NCBI GenBank assembly: GCA_023374045.1
Contig: CM041782.1
Span: forward strand, 187,444,925 to 187,508,924
Direction: 5' to 3'
Length of the DNA stretch: 64,000 nt
DNA from: Limonium bicolor
Taxonomy: Eukaryota; Streptophyta; Magnoliopsida; Caryophyllales; Plumbaginaceae
Part shown: piece by piece, positions 32,641 to 44,350 of the stretch
Layout: each line of letters starts with the position of its first letter
Numbering within the stretch: position 1 is the first letter of the stretch
The notes under the pieces: generated by a model
Seen by the model: only the letters and a program-made list of their open reading frames with translations
Database searches by the model: none
What the model was told of the DNA's origin: nothing
Translations under genes and position numbers: made by a program

Positions 32641-34173
32641 TCTGGTATGCAGAGGTCCGCTCTCGAGTTGCAGCGTATGGGTATCTGGGTCGTCCGTCAA
32701 GAGAGGTCTGGGATGTTAGCGGTGTTACAGATTCAGCCTACCTTGATCGACCGGATCAAGGCCAGTCAGGAGCTCGATGTTAAGTTGTGCAAGATCAGAG
32801 AGGGGTTATCTGCTGAGCAGGAGTCGGAGTTCTGGGTTTCAGAGGATGGCTGCCTGAGGTTCAGAGGCCGTGTTTGTGTGCCTGCGGATGATGCTCTGAG
32901 GCAAGAGATCATGCAGAAGGCTCATGGAGCCCCGTACTCGGTACACCCAGGAGGTGTGAAGATGTATCGGGACCTACGAGAGACATTCTGGTGGAGCAAT
33001 ATGAAGAGGGATATATCTGATTTCGTATCCAGATGCCAGACCTGTCAGCGGGTCAAGGCAGAGCATCAGAGACCAGCTGGTTTGCTTCAGCCTCTACCCA
33101 TTCCGGAGTGGAAGTGGGAGAGCGTAGGCATGGATTTTGTCATGGGGCTGCCTAAGACTCCGAGAGGTTTCGACGCCGTGTGGGTTATTGTGGACCGGCT
33201 CACGAAGAGCGCTCATTTATTGCCAGTCAGGAAGACCTTCAGTTTGCACCGTCTAGCGCAGTTGTACGTGGATGAGATAGTGCGTCTGCATGGGGTGCCT
33301 GCTTCAATTGTGTCTGACAGAGAACCGCGCTTCGTATCCAGATTCTAGCAGAGTTTGCACCATGCTATGGGGATGAAGTTGTCATTCAGCTCAGCGTATC
33401 ATCCTCAGTCAGATGGGCAGACAGAAAGGATGAATCAGGTCCTTGAGGACATGCTCAGGGCATGTGTGTTAGCCTTCGGAGGTAGCTGGGACCAGCACGT
33501 TGCCTTGATAGAGTTCGCCTATAATAACAGCTTCCAGACTAGCATCGGGATGGCCCCGCTTGAGGCCTTGTATGGCAGGAGGTGCAGATCACCCATCTGT
33601 TGGGATGATCTGAAGGAGAGGGCTGTTGTTGGTCCGGACTTGGTCGAGGATGCTGTTGCTAAGATTCAGTCCATCAGGGAGTGTCTGCTTGTAGCTCAGA
33701 GTCGTCAGAAGAGTTACGCCAATCAGAGGAGACGACCTCTAGAGTTTGAGGTGGGCGATCATGTGTATTTGAAGGTTTCACCAGTTCGAGGAGTTGTTCG
33801 GTTTGGGAGGAGAGGCAAGCTTAGCCCTCGCTTTGTGGGTCCTTTTGAGATCCTGGAGAGGATCGGACCGGTTGCCTACCGTTTGGCCTTGCCACCGTCA
33901 TTGGCTGGTGTTCACAGTGTGTTTCATGTTTCCATGCTGAGGAAATATGTCCCAGATCAGTCGCATGTGATTGACTTCGGTCCGCTTCAGTTGAGAGGTG
34001 ACTTCACGTTTGAAGCAGCTCCTTCGAGGATTCTGGCTCGAGACGTTCGCAAGCTCAGGAGTAAGACCATGCCCTTGGTGAAGGTGCAGTGGTCGGGTCA
34101 GTTAGAGGAAGAGGCAACCTGGGAGGTCGAAAGCGAAGTGCATTCTAAGTTTCCCGCCCTCTTCGGGCAGTAG
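32641..34173 (+). pseudogene. Element D integrase and chromodomain-like tail (one stop)
   Basis: The zinc-binding part (HGAPYSVHPGGVKMYRDL, CQTCQRVKAEH) precedes the DDE core, with VGMDFVMGLP, a VSDRE-PRF segment and QVLEDMLRAC around the acidic triad. A TAG at 33346-33348 replaces a Trp seen in A. The [16 protein letters not shown] segment is the usual C-terminal integrase domain. The tail (DVRKLRSKTMPLVKVQWSG, EEATWE, ...FPALFGQ) resembles group II chromodomains of the Tekay clade, which bind chromatin and guide insertion. The natural stop is at 34171-34173. Confidence 0.92.
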
Positions 34174-34204
34174 GTACGTTTAATTTCGAGGACGAAATTC
34201 TTTT

Positions 34205-34217
34205 AAGGGGGAGGTGA
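34205..34217 (+). other. Polypurine tract of element D
   Basis: AAGGGGGAGGTGA abuts the TG of the 3' LTR. Confidence 0.9.
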
Positions 34218-36499
34218 TGTTACAACCCATAGTTTTCGCTGCATTTTATTCGTCACAAGTGGTCTTATATTTATTTGCTTGGATTCAGGACATGGGAGTC
34301 CTTTTGATTAAAGACAAGGACGAAGGAGTCTTTCTCCCCTCTCCTCTTATTTATGTTGAGAATTAACATTTCCTATCTATTAATTCATTAATTCCCTAAT
34401 CAGTAATACCCACTTCCAAATCACGTTCATATCCACTCACCTATTTTCATTCAGTTTTGAAAACTGAAGACGCTTTCCTCGCCGCTCTTCTTTTCTCTGT
34501 TTCTCTCTCTCTCTCAAAGTTGCGTGCATTCGAATACCCAAGTTCTGCTGTTACCTTCCTGCAATCCGAGTTCGGCTACTGATCCTTCCTTCTTGCGAGT
34601 TCCGGTTCGGATTAAGGTAAGAACGTCAGATTATTTCTTCCCCAATTCGTCGGTTCTTGAGTTTTCCCCTCTTTAATCGTTCTGTGATTTGATTTCCAAT
34701 CAGCGTTGGTTCATGTGCCCCTGTCAGTTTCACCTGCTGTCGGCTTCATCCGCTGTCTTGTTGTCAGATTCAGGTAAGGGTTGCGATTGTGTTCTGCGTT
34801 TCAGTCTCGGGGTTTAGGGGTCACGTTTCTGAATTGGCAATTGTTCTGCGAATGTGCTTGTTCAGTGTTTGGGAACTGCATTGCTGGTCTGCATTGCTGG
34901 AACTGTGTTGGCTTGGGCTCTGCATCAGATTCGGGTTTTTGTCTGCTAATCGCGAGGTAGGTGGCTGATGGATTCAATTAGTGTGTTCAGCCTTGGAGAG
35001 TTTCATTCCGGTTCTGAATTCTGATTGTGTTCTATCTTTGTTTTGTGGTTGCGAACTGTCTGTTTAACGGTGCTTTAATGCCTACAAACCCACAAGGTCG
35101 TTTTCTGCAAATTGCCTTTGTCTTGGTTGGCTTTGAACCTCTGTTTTGGTGTGAAATTCGTTTCTGAAAACTGCTCATTTTGGTATGTCCGAACGTCTGT
35201 CCGAGCTTTGACGTTCGGAAATGCCCTGTTACGCCTGTGTTTTCTGAGTTTTTCGTTGTGTCCAGACTTCCGCCCGAGCTTTGAAGTTCAGACGGGGTGT
35301 GAGGACAAGTCCGACTTACATGTCTCGAATGGTGTCCGAACTTGTAAGTCCGGATAGAAGTTCGGACACACCCTTCTGCATTCTCTGATTTTGCTTCGAC
35401 TTGTGTCCGAACTTTGTCGTTCGGACACATGTTCGGACATTACGCGTGTTTGTTTTCCGAAAGCCGTCCGAATATCCGTCCAAGCTTAGATGCTCGGACA
35501 CCTCTGCCTCTGCCTCTGTTTTGAAGTTCGACCTGTGTCCGAACTTCCACGTTCGGACACATGTTCGGACATCCGTCTGATTTTGCCTTCCGAGTCTCGA
35601 CTTGCGTCCGAACACAAGCTCGGACATGGTACTGTTTTGACCTTAACTTGCTCGTTTGAGCTCCGTTTTGACTTCCGTTTGTGGGGTTGGATTCCCATTC
35701 TGATTTCCAACTATCTATGTGCTTTCTGGTGCCTTTGGTGAACATATGCTTATCTGTATTTAAGCTTCTGTTTTGGGACCTAGTTATCTCTGTATATGAA
35801 CCTTTGGATGGCTGGTTTAGCTGTCTCGTAGCGCGCTATGTAGGATATCCTTCTGTTTCACGGGTGATGTTCCCCGTTCTGTTCATAGGTGTTCCACCTG
35901 TTCTATTTACGAGTGACGTTTCCTCGTTCTGTTCACGAGTTGTTGCTCGTTCTGTCTGTATGCTGTGATTAACTAGGGTCCCCTTCTGTTTCTGCTTCTG
36001 TTGCTTTTGAACTCTGATTAGTCCTTTTGTGTTTGGACTTCTGTTTCTGATCTCTGTCATGGTTTCCTTCTGTCTACCTCTGTATTGATAACATTCTGTA
36101 AATGTTTTGAGCATGCTGGTTGATGAAGTTGGTCATCTACTGGGCATAGTTGTTTGCTCATTCCCCTACTTTATCTAACATTACAGATTGATTAGCGAGG
36201 AACGTCTTCCTTCAGCTTCCGGAGCTTTGCTATGTTATTTTAGTTTTGAGACGTTTATACTTTGTCTTTGTGGCCTGTGGGCCTGACTAGTATTTGACTT
36301 TGCGTTTGATCTTTGTTCCGTATTTGGGTTTGAGAGTACCCCTTTGTATTTGCTACGCTATACTTATTTTTACAAGTATTCGTTTGGGCCTTGTTTTGTT
36401 TATCTGTTTGCGTTTGATTATTAGAGTCTAGCGTTATTTTGTAATAATACGCGGCGTGTAATACCCCTAACTCCTAGGCCAGTGTTTGGGGGTGTTACA
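34218..36499 (+). repeat. 3' LTR of element D (2282 bp)
   Basis: Same ends as the 5' LTR. GTCCG cluster at 35185-35634, stem-loop chain near 35842-36080, acceptor-like block near 36137-36186. Differences from the 5' copy are mostly transitions. Confidence 0.95.
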
Positions 36500-36504
36500 C
36501 TTTT
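36500..36504. repeat. Right target-site duplication of element D (ctttt)
   Basis: One mismatch to 27297-27301. Confidence 0.7.
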
Positions 36505-36600
36505 TCTACCACACTTTTGGTACTCATGTGAGACACGACAACAATTATTGGATGAGTATCTTTAACATGTTAATTTCTGAATACAGTACGCTTCATGATG
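36505..36600 (-). pseudogene. Mariner-like transposase relic, N-terminal piece
   Basis: On the minus strand the stretch next to D reads VVSHEYQKCGRK, which resembles the SHKKTKNCGRKR-type linker of plant mariner-like transposases as I recall it. It continues in register into IELKYASI at 27301 on the other side of D. The far edge is uncertain. Degenerate. Confidence 0.55.
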
Positions 36601-38245
36601 ACAACGAGAATAAAGATGCTACCACATGTGTGGTTAGATGTTTTAACTTGCTATTCACACTTCTCTCAAACAAAGTATTATATATTGCCCATATTTCTTT
36701 ATTTGATATAAGAGGTCTTAATCTTCAATGATTCAGGTCTTAAGCCATGTACAAATTATCGGCTACATGAAGAGAATTAGAAAAATATTTATGATACATG
36801 TGTATAAATTTTGAATTTTTTTAGGAAATGGTAATGACATATATATATAAATGGTTAGAGTATACAAAATTGATAAGTAGGAAGACCTACAAATTAGATA
36901 CCTAGAGGTATACATTAGCACGCAAAGAGGTAAGAGGGAGCCACCTAACAAGATACAAGAAGCAAAACACAAAAGGGTGGCAAAATGTTAACCTACGACA
37001 ACATCCACCAAACCAAGATGAGGGATATAGATACATTAATCCCCCTAATTAGGAACACAGGACATGATTAAACCAATCAAAATCACAAGGGGCATTCCCC
37101 ATCTTTGTTAAGATAAAATTTGAAAATATTGATAACATACAACAACATTGATATATTCTTTATTTAAAAATCTATTGAACACAGTAGAAAATAATGTTAA
37201 TGATAAGATATAGGATTCTTGAAACACTTTCTAATTCACAGATGGAATTAAAATTAAAATTTGATAAAGAAGAATGACAAAATAATAAAAATGCCTTCTA
37301 ATGAGAGGTATGACTGTTAAGAAAAATCAAGAAAATTATAGTAGTAGACAAAGCAAATCAATGAATTTTTTTTACTAAAGTAAAGCACCGAAATCAAACA
37401 ACCGGAAGAGTTACTACCATGTACATTTTAACCTCTTTATGAGAATGTTACAAGGTGTCACATCTATATTGATTACTTTTCCTTTAATAAAGCTTTTATT
37501 TTTTGTTTATTTGAAAAATAATCAAGTTATTTAATAAAAAAAACTAAGTGTTACAAACATATTTATTTCCTATCAAATTCGTCAAGTGATAATGAAAAAG
37601 ACAATGAAAAAAAGTTTTAAAAAAAATTAAAATGATAATTAATATTTGTCTAGTTTTTGCATCAGATCTATAGCTCAAGCAGTTATATGATAAAATATAT
37701 GGTTAATTTGTTAGTTAATGTGGTCACAAATTTATAGTCAATTTAATAAAATATGGATTTAATAAAATTATGCATTCAAAAAGATTTTTAAAAAGTATAA
37801 ATTACAAATAAAAGTTAATCACTCATTACTAAAACTTAATTAAAAAGTGTCCAAACTTGGACATCCTAGTTGGTCAAGGACAGAGTAGGGGATTATTTGG
37901 TCTCAGGTTCAAATCCTCCACCTTGGTCTCAAGGCTATGATTTGACACATTGAAGGGGATTAAGAACCGAAAACCCCCAATTTTAAAGTTCATTTTCGAC
38001 CATAGAAGGTCATGGGAAGAACTCAAAATTCAACTTCCACCAAAACCAACAATAAGTGGTTCAAACTCAAGTTTTAACATAATTTGAAGATGAATAGTAA
38101 CAATGGTGAAGAAGAATTATGATGATCTCAGCTCAAAGAGAAGCTTGAAAAAGAACCAAGTTGTCTTTAGTTGCCAACAATCACTAATAATCAACTTAAG
38201 GAGAGGATTTGAAGTGTGAGAGGAGGAACACGGGCTCTTCTTGCA
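36601..38245. other. AT-rich unassigned sequence
   Basis: No gene recognised. Contains TA microsatellite-like stretches (about 36838-36850) and one SINE-like patch (37867-37916). Ends at the target site of solo LTR E. Confidence 0.4.
37867..37916 (+). other. Possible tRNA-derived SINE head (A and B boxes)
   Basis: TAGTTGGTCAAGG (A-box-like) is followed 26 bases later by GGTTCAAATCC, a good B box. Spacing fits an internal RNA polymerase III promoter. No cloverleaf, A-tail or target duplication was found, so this is tentative. Confidence 0.35.
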
Positions 38246-38250
38246 GCTAC
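38246..38250. repeat. Left target-site duplication of solo LTR E (gctac)
   Basis: Exact match to 42825-42829. Confidence 0.88.
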
Positions 38251-40740
38251 TGAAATACCCCAAACCTTGATATGTTGTTTAAATGTTGAACTATGGTATT
38301 TAAAGGCTAAACAGTGCCTTAGAAACATCAGTGTACAATTTAAACCATAGTAAAAACAATAAAGTACCATAAACACAGTTTGAGCAAAAACATGCTCTAA
38401 GCCTGGAGTGAACTTGGTTAGGACCCAAAGAGCCTACCACGACTAAATAATATTCAATTATGATTTAATAAGGCTAATTAAGTCCTTAAGAAACATTGGT
38501 AGACAATTAAACCAAACAAAACACAAGAAAACACCTTAAAGTCAATTTAAGCAAATACTTGCTCTAGACTTGGTGTAACCTTGTGTAAGACCTAAAGTTC
38601 ATACCTATTCCTTATTTACATGTTAATGGACGTGATAAATCAATTACTAAAGAAAACCAAGCTTGAAAACAAGTTAAAACACAAAATGTGCTTTAAGGAG
38701 TCTTAAAGCACATTTTTGAAAAATTGTCTTGTAAATGGGTTTTGAATGGCTAAATGTCCATAATTACTCTTTAATTAACATGTATACTACTTAGTATCAC
38801 ATTAGGAAGTCTAAATCAATGGGAAATCAAAAATGTCACAATTATGTGCCTTGTTTAGTGAATAGTAACCAAATAGTGCTAGTTTAAGACATTAGTCAAT
38901 GTAAGTCAACTAAATGGTCAACAAAGACCACAATGTGCCTCATTTGACCAAGGGGGATGGTTTTTAAGTGTGAATCACCACACTTAGCTAGGCAAATAAA
39001 GAAGAAAGCAAAAAGTAAGTAAATTCACTATTCACCTTTTACTTATAATATCTTAACAAAGTAACCTCTCACCTCACTTTTCATTTCCCTCTTGAATTCC
39101 CACCGTCTTCATCCTTCCTCTCTTCTTCATTCACGGTTTTGCTACAGCCCATATACCACCTCCATCTTTGATTGTCTATATCTCCTAGCTCTATGCTCCA
39201 AAAATAATTCCAAGACCACCATTCTCTTAGTTTAGTCAAGCTCTACAATCTTGTCTTTTCAAAACTCCAAAACCTCCATTTCGGTGCCAAGAGGAATCAC
39301 CATGGAAGGAGCTTGAACTCATCTTTTCACACCTTGTTGTTCTCCTTTGCTTCAAGGTAAGGAAACTCAAAGAAAAACTTTATTTCCTCTTATTTTCATA
39401 TGTGACAGAAATCACCTTCTTCATGGTGTTTTCTTTTGCTCATTCTTAGCTCATTCCAATCTTCAAAGGACTAGGTGGAGTCCCCTATTGCTACTTAATC
39501 CAATTCCTATTCAATTCTAAGGTAAAACATTTATTTATGTGTTTTAAGACATTATATAACCTAAGGTTTATTAATGAGTATAAGCATGAAGCTTAATGCT
39601 CATTATCTTTACTTGTGTGTGGATAGAAGATTGACAAGTGATCAAGTTCCTTGCTCATTTCCTATTCAAGGAAACAAGGAAGAAGTTTGAAAGAAAAAGA
39701 GGTAAATAACCTAACCTAAAGTGCCTTAGGAAAACTGAGCTTTAAAATGCTTACTAAACTACTTAAGGAGCCAATGGTAAATGAGTGAGAAAAGTACTCT
39801 CAAGGGTTTATTAAGGGCATATGAGATGTTGTGTGTATTTGCAGGTCAAAGGCAATATATTATGTGGGAAATTCAGTAAGGTTTATACAATTTAAGGGCC
39901 TAAGAGCCATGTTATTTAAGGGCCTAAGTGCCAAGCAATTTAAGTTTATGCACTATATTGTGATGTAGTGTAGTTTAAAGGTTTAGATGTGTGTACAGAA
40001 CATTCTTTGTGAAGATGAATGTCTTGGATGGTTAAAGGATGAAAACAAAATGTTTGTGTGTATTAAATGATTAAGGGTTCTTGGTTGTCGAAAGGTGAAT
40101 ACCTAAGTGTTTGGGTGTGAGAATATACAAGAGAAGCTATGGCAAAATTTAGTTGATAAACAAAGGAGTTTATGTGTTGTAATGAGATTTTATGACCTAG
40201 AAGGTATTAGGAATTTGTTAAGTGTTAAAATGGTGAAACAAAGTGAAATATGGTGTTCTTAAGTGCTAAGGTGCCTTGGGCATGGTCTTGGAGGACTTAA
40301 AGATCAAATGGGTGCTTTAAACACACCGAGGTTATGTTATGTGAAGTGTTAAGTCTTGTGCAAGTTTTGGTGATCAAAGGAAAAATAATGCCTTGTGAAG
40401 ACTAAGTGTGAACTAGTGGAAAATAGAAGGAGATTGTGTATAGGAGGTGTAAGTGTGAAATAATGCCCTTGGAGTAGTGGTAATGGTGGTAAGGTAACAT
40501 TTTGGTTAGTGGAGTTATAGGCATGAAACTACCACTTAGAAACCTAGTAAGAAATATTACAAGTGTTGGTAAAATTTGTAAGAGATTGAGTAACAAGTTG
40601 TACAAGGAACAAGGTGAGTTTAAGGTGGTACTTTGGCATTAGAATATACCTAAGATCATTTGGGAAGTCTATACATATAATGGATGTGGAGAACCATTGC
40701 AACAAGACTAGAAAAATGCAAATATGCAAATCTGTAGCAG

Positions 40741-40985
40741 TGGTCCGGGACCTAGGTCCAGGGTAAGGTCCCAGACCATGCATTAAAACAGGTTGAGAGT
40801 TCATAAGCCACTCTGGTCCGGGACTTAGGTTTTGTACTAAGACCCGGACCACCCCCTGATTTACCCCCGAGAGTATCTGCCTACATTGGTCCGGGACTTA
40901 AGTCCTGTATGAAGTCCCGGACCACTACTGGAAAACAACCCGAGAGTTTTACAAAGACTAGGTCCGGGACCTTAGATGAGGACCA
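40741..40985. repeat. GTCCGGGAC inverted-repeat cluster, LTR E
   Basis: Four GGTCCGGGAC half-sites each face a GTCC(C)GGACC half-site 20-30 bases away, for example GGTCCGGGACTTAGG...CCCGGACC at 40814-40853. Confidence 0.8.
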
Positions 40986-41689
40986 AGTCCCGGACCACTT
41001 AAAAAAACTTATTTAAGGTTAGAAAATGATGTGTAGTGATGGGGATTGGTAGGTAATGATGTTATAAGGTTGTTTAAGACATGTTAAGTGAGTTATAAAG
41101 ACAATTAAGTGGGTGAAAAGTTGTAGTAATATGTGAAAGTAAAACAAGTTAAAAATGTGAAGATATTTAACTAGTTAACGGGGTTAATTATGGGCATTAG
41201 ACATTGAACAATCATATTACCCCAATGTTAATGGAAACCATTGTAATGTTACCAGTTGTACGGAATTTGTTCGAGGAACCTAGGAGGACACAATATAGTG
41301 GACCGTGGTGACAGGTATGGTTTTCTTGCAACCTGTGTTCTACCGGATTACACCGGCTCGTATGCCAATGTGTTTTTCTGAATGTTTGCCACCTTTTAAG
41401 ATAAAAACATGTAATGAGTTTACAGTTGTTTAATTATGTGGCTTGCGTAGTTCCGATACCGTTTAGCTTCAATTACGTGCTAAACTTAACTAACCGACTC
41501 TAGGATTACCTAAAAGATCCGTATTCGGACTTAACGACCCAAACCATGGGAACGTTCTAACCACGGCTATGCGTGTGTTAGTTATGTGTTGTTTGTGCGT
41601 GCTAGTATGTCCACTACCCTTGTGTGTGTCTAACTAGACCTAACCATCTATTTGTGAATTAATGTACTAAGTCCCATAATGAGACTTCT

Positions 41690-42090
41690 AACAAGTGCTA
41701 ACCGGGGGGTGAGGAATTCGGTTGTTCCGGTCGCGTGTTGTTTGGGAGTTGATGTATACAGTTTCTTTAGCTCCCTCTCTGTTGGTTGTTTTCCTTCGTT
41801 GGTCTTCAATCACCCTTAAGCTTAACCAAGGCTTTTCTGACTCACGTCGGTTAGGGAATATGTACGGTGTGTTCGGATCACTACATCCGATCCATCTTTA
41901 AGTTAAGTTACTCGTCCGACTAACAGGACGGTAACGAGTGATGTAACAAGCTTATCATGAGGGTGTCTTCGTTCTCTAGGCTTACCAAGTTAACTAACTA
42001 TGTTTGGTCGGTTCGTAAAGAGAACCGTTACCGTTATGTTATGTATTATTGTTGCGCCGCAAGTCTTATTGCGATGTGATGTTATATTTA
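41690..42090 (+). repeat. Stem-loop chain in LTR E
   Basis: Perfect short stems in series: CGG-ttgtt-CCG, GGGAG...CTCCC, CGGAT-cactac-ATCCG, CGTCC-gactaaca-GGACG inside ACTCGT...ACGAGT, CGGTTC-gtaaaga-GAACCG and GCAA-gtctta-TTGC. Confidence 0.6.
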
Positions 42091-42409
42091 CGTTAAAATG
42101 TGGAGTATGTGGATCATGGATATGAATCCCAGTTTATAATAAGAGGCGTTTATGGATAACCCGATTAGTAGGTAAGTGTCGTCTATTAAGGAAATAGCTC
42201 CATTAGAGGAGAAACACTCTAGGGGTTAAAGAACACAATGAGTGATTTATTAAGTATAGACGTGTTGTCTGTTTTATTGAGCCCATTGTTGTGGAATGTA
42301 ATGTGTTGTGTGTTATAGTTTACATGCATGATTTAAATATAATCAACCGCATGCTTAGACGACAAATAGTTGTGCATGGCCCGGTACCATGCGGGCTGCG
42401 GGATTACCA

Positions 42410-42466
42410 TACCAGCAAAGGTGTTGAGCCCCTTGGGGGCCACCCTTTCTACCTTTTCTATTTCAG
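42410..42466 (+). promoter_or_regulatory. Acceptor-like block in LTR E
   Basis: TACCAGC...GTTGAGCCCCTTGGGGGC, then a long pyrimidine run and TATTTCAG. Matches the blocks in G and H base for base in the core. Confidence 0.45.
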
Positions 42467-42824
42467 GAACGAGGAGCTGGAAGCCGTTCGAGAGTGGGAC
42501 GGGTAGTTGTTTATACATGGGTAGCCATTCAAATTGAGTATGCATTGTAGGTGTAGTAAGACCGAAATTATTGTCGGCATTAGTTTGTAGATACTCGGTA
42601 CAGTTGGAAGGTACATGTATATTAATTGTTGGAAATGGAATGAGGATGTAATGTGTAGTTGCTCGGGAATCTGGTCCATCAGACCGATACAATGTTTATG
42701 TATTAGCCTTGTTAGCCACGTGGGTGGCTAACGGCGTGTAACACCATTGAGTTAAGTAATGTGAGGAGTTAAGTTTTCCGCTGCAATTTGTTGTTAAGTG
42801 TATGGCTGTAGTTGGGGTGTTACA

Positions 42825-42829
42825 GCTAC
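42825..42829. repeat. Right target-site duplication of solo LTR E (gctac)
   Basis: Exact match to 38246-38250. Confidence 0.88.
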
Positions 42830-44350
42830 TCTTGCTTGTGGTGCTTATACACTGGAAAGAGGCTGTGAGAAATAAAATGTGAAAATAAAATAAAAGCGAA
42901 GGAGAGAGAGATGTGAGTTATGGGAGAAGGAGGCCAGTGACTAACACATGTCCCTAATTAGCTCTTTTAGCTAATTAACTAAAAGTCCCGAATCTTCTAA
43001 AATTGAATTTCAAACCTCCTTTTAAAGTTCTAGAATTTGCCAAAAATGGATATGATTCATTTTTGCCTATCTAGAATTTTTTTCAAAAATGGACAGGACA
43101 CGTTTTGCTATTTTAGGCCAAAACATGTGTTAGTCTCCATACTTAACCAAAATTTGGCTTTTCTTTTCAAATCTTTTTTCCATCATTAAAATAGCTTAAA
43201 ATCTTCTAGTTGGTGGTTTGAAATCACCTTTTATTGTCGAAGTATATCAAACCACTCAAAATTACAAAAATACCCCTTAAGGTAAAAATGTAAAATATAA
43301 GCAAACGGAGTTTGGGAGAATTACTACGGAAGCTTCTCTTCAGTCCGGAAGAAATCCTGTAGGATTACTTCGGAGACTTGATTCGAGACTCGCTTGACTA
43401 GTCCGACTTGATACTAATCCAGCTTGACACTTTGAAAAGCAAGTATTTGTTATCAAAAGTAATTCTCTTTCAACTCATTTTTAAACACAATAATAGAGGT
43501 TTAACTCACTAATACAAACTTTATTAAATTCGGGTATTCAATCTTCAATTGGGTAGGTCTGGTTCTGCTATGACAGTTGTTGGCTCCTGGTGCACATGTG
43601 ATACATGATTGGTTCTTTTAATGAAGTGGTTAAGATGTGAATGATTATACCATGTCAATAGCAGGCACTCTCGTAAGTTGCTCATGGTATGTTTTTTGTC
43701 CGTGTCCAGCAACACTTCAAATAATTAAAATTGCTAATCTTTTGATAACGAACAATAGATTTTTCTTCCGAAAATAAGATATATTTGGATTAAACAAAGG
43801 GAATTACAAGCCTAGTAACTAGAAAGTGAACTAGTAATATTTTTATAATAGCATAAAGTCCAATAGGTAAACTTAAGACTAACTAAGGAGAGATCAACAT
43901 CATTAACAGAGAAGGAACCAAGCATGGAGTTATAATCAACCCTAGTAGTCTTCATCATTAGAGATTCCTAGGAAACCCAAGAGGGCAGTCAACTAAGGTC
44001 AACCTTATCCCAAAAGATGGTTTCCTATCCAGCTAACAGTTGAAGCATCCACTTGTTTGAAGTGCAATAATTGAATAGCTACAAGTATATAGTTTTATAT
44101 ACATATCAATATTTATAGAACATGATACAAGTTTATTTTCAATTATGTAATTTGAACTTATGAAAAACATAGATTTCTTTCTGTGACTCATTGCAGATCC
44201 TAAAATATCAACTATATTTTTTAAAATAATTGCATAAACTAAAATTTCACTATAAAAACGAACACCCTAATTAACATATAAAAAATAAATTAATCAGAAG
44301 AATTTATTTCTATAATATCAGAAAAGAATGATGCTGATTTAAAAACCAAA
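42830..44350. other. Unassigned host sequence
   Basis: AT-rich, no gene or repeat recognised. It is the intergenic space leading to the splicing-factor gene. Confidence 0.4.

Larger units (their letters stand above)
27302..36499 (+). mobile_element. Element D: Tekay-like chromovirus with four stop codons
   Basis: Complete 9198-bp insertion with LTRs (27302-29590; 34218-36499), tRNA-Met-type primer site, one gag-pol frame (29704-34173), polypurine tract and a near-perfect target duplication. The LTRs differ by a few per cent, mostly transitions, and by units in the GTCCG cluster. No frameshift occurs in 4.5 kb of coding sequence, only four in-frame stops. It interrupts a mariner-like transposase relic. 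It is the best preserved autonomous-type element here, but it is inactive as read: two protease active-site changes and the stops. Confidence 0.95.
38251..42824 (+). mobile_element. Solo LTR E (4574 bp)
   Basis: Begins tgaaataccccaaac and ends gttggggtgttaca, the same terminal style as D, A, G and H. It is flanked by an exact 5-bp duplication. No primer site, polypurine tract or coding domain is inside, so it is best read as a solo LTR left by LTR-LTR recombination. It contains a diverged duplication of about 165 bp near its start (about 38261-38600), donor-like GTAAGG near 39359, the GTCCG cluster (40741-40985), a stem-loop chain (41690-42090) and the acceptor-like block (42410-42466). The length is at the high end for plant LTRs. 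Confidence 0.85.

Noticed and set aside
37867..37916. Functional tRNA gene
   Set aside because: B box present, but no acceptor stem or anticodon arm can be folded.
42291..42506. 71-codon frame in LTR E
   Set aside because: Overlaps the structured LTR block and has no similarity that I recognise.
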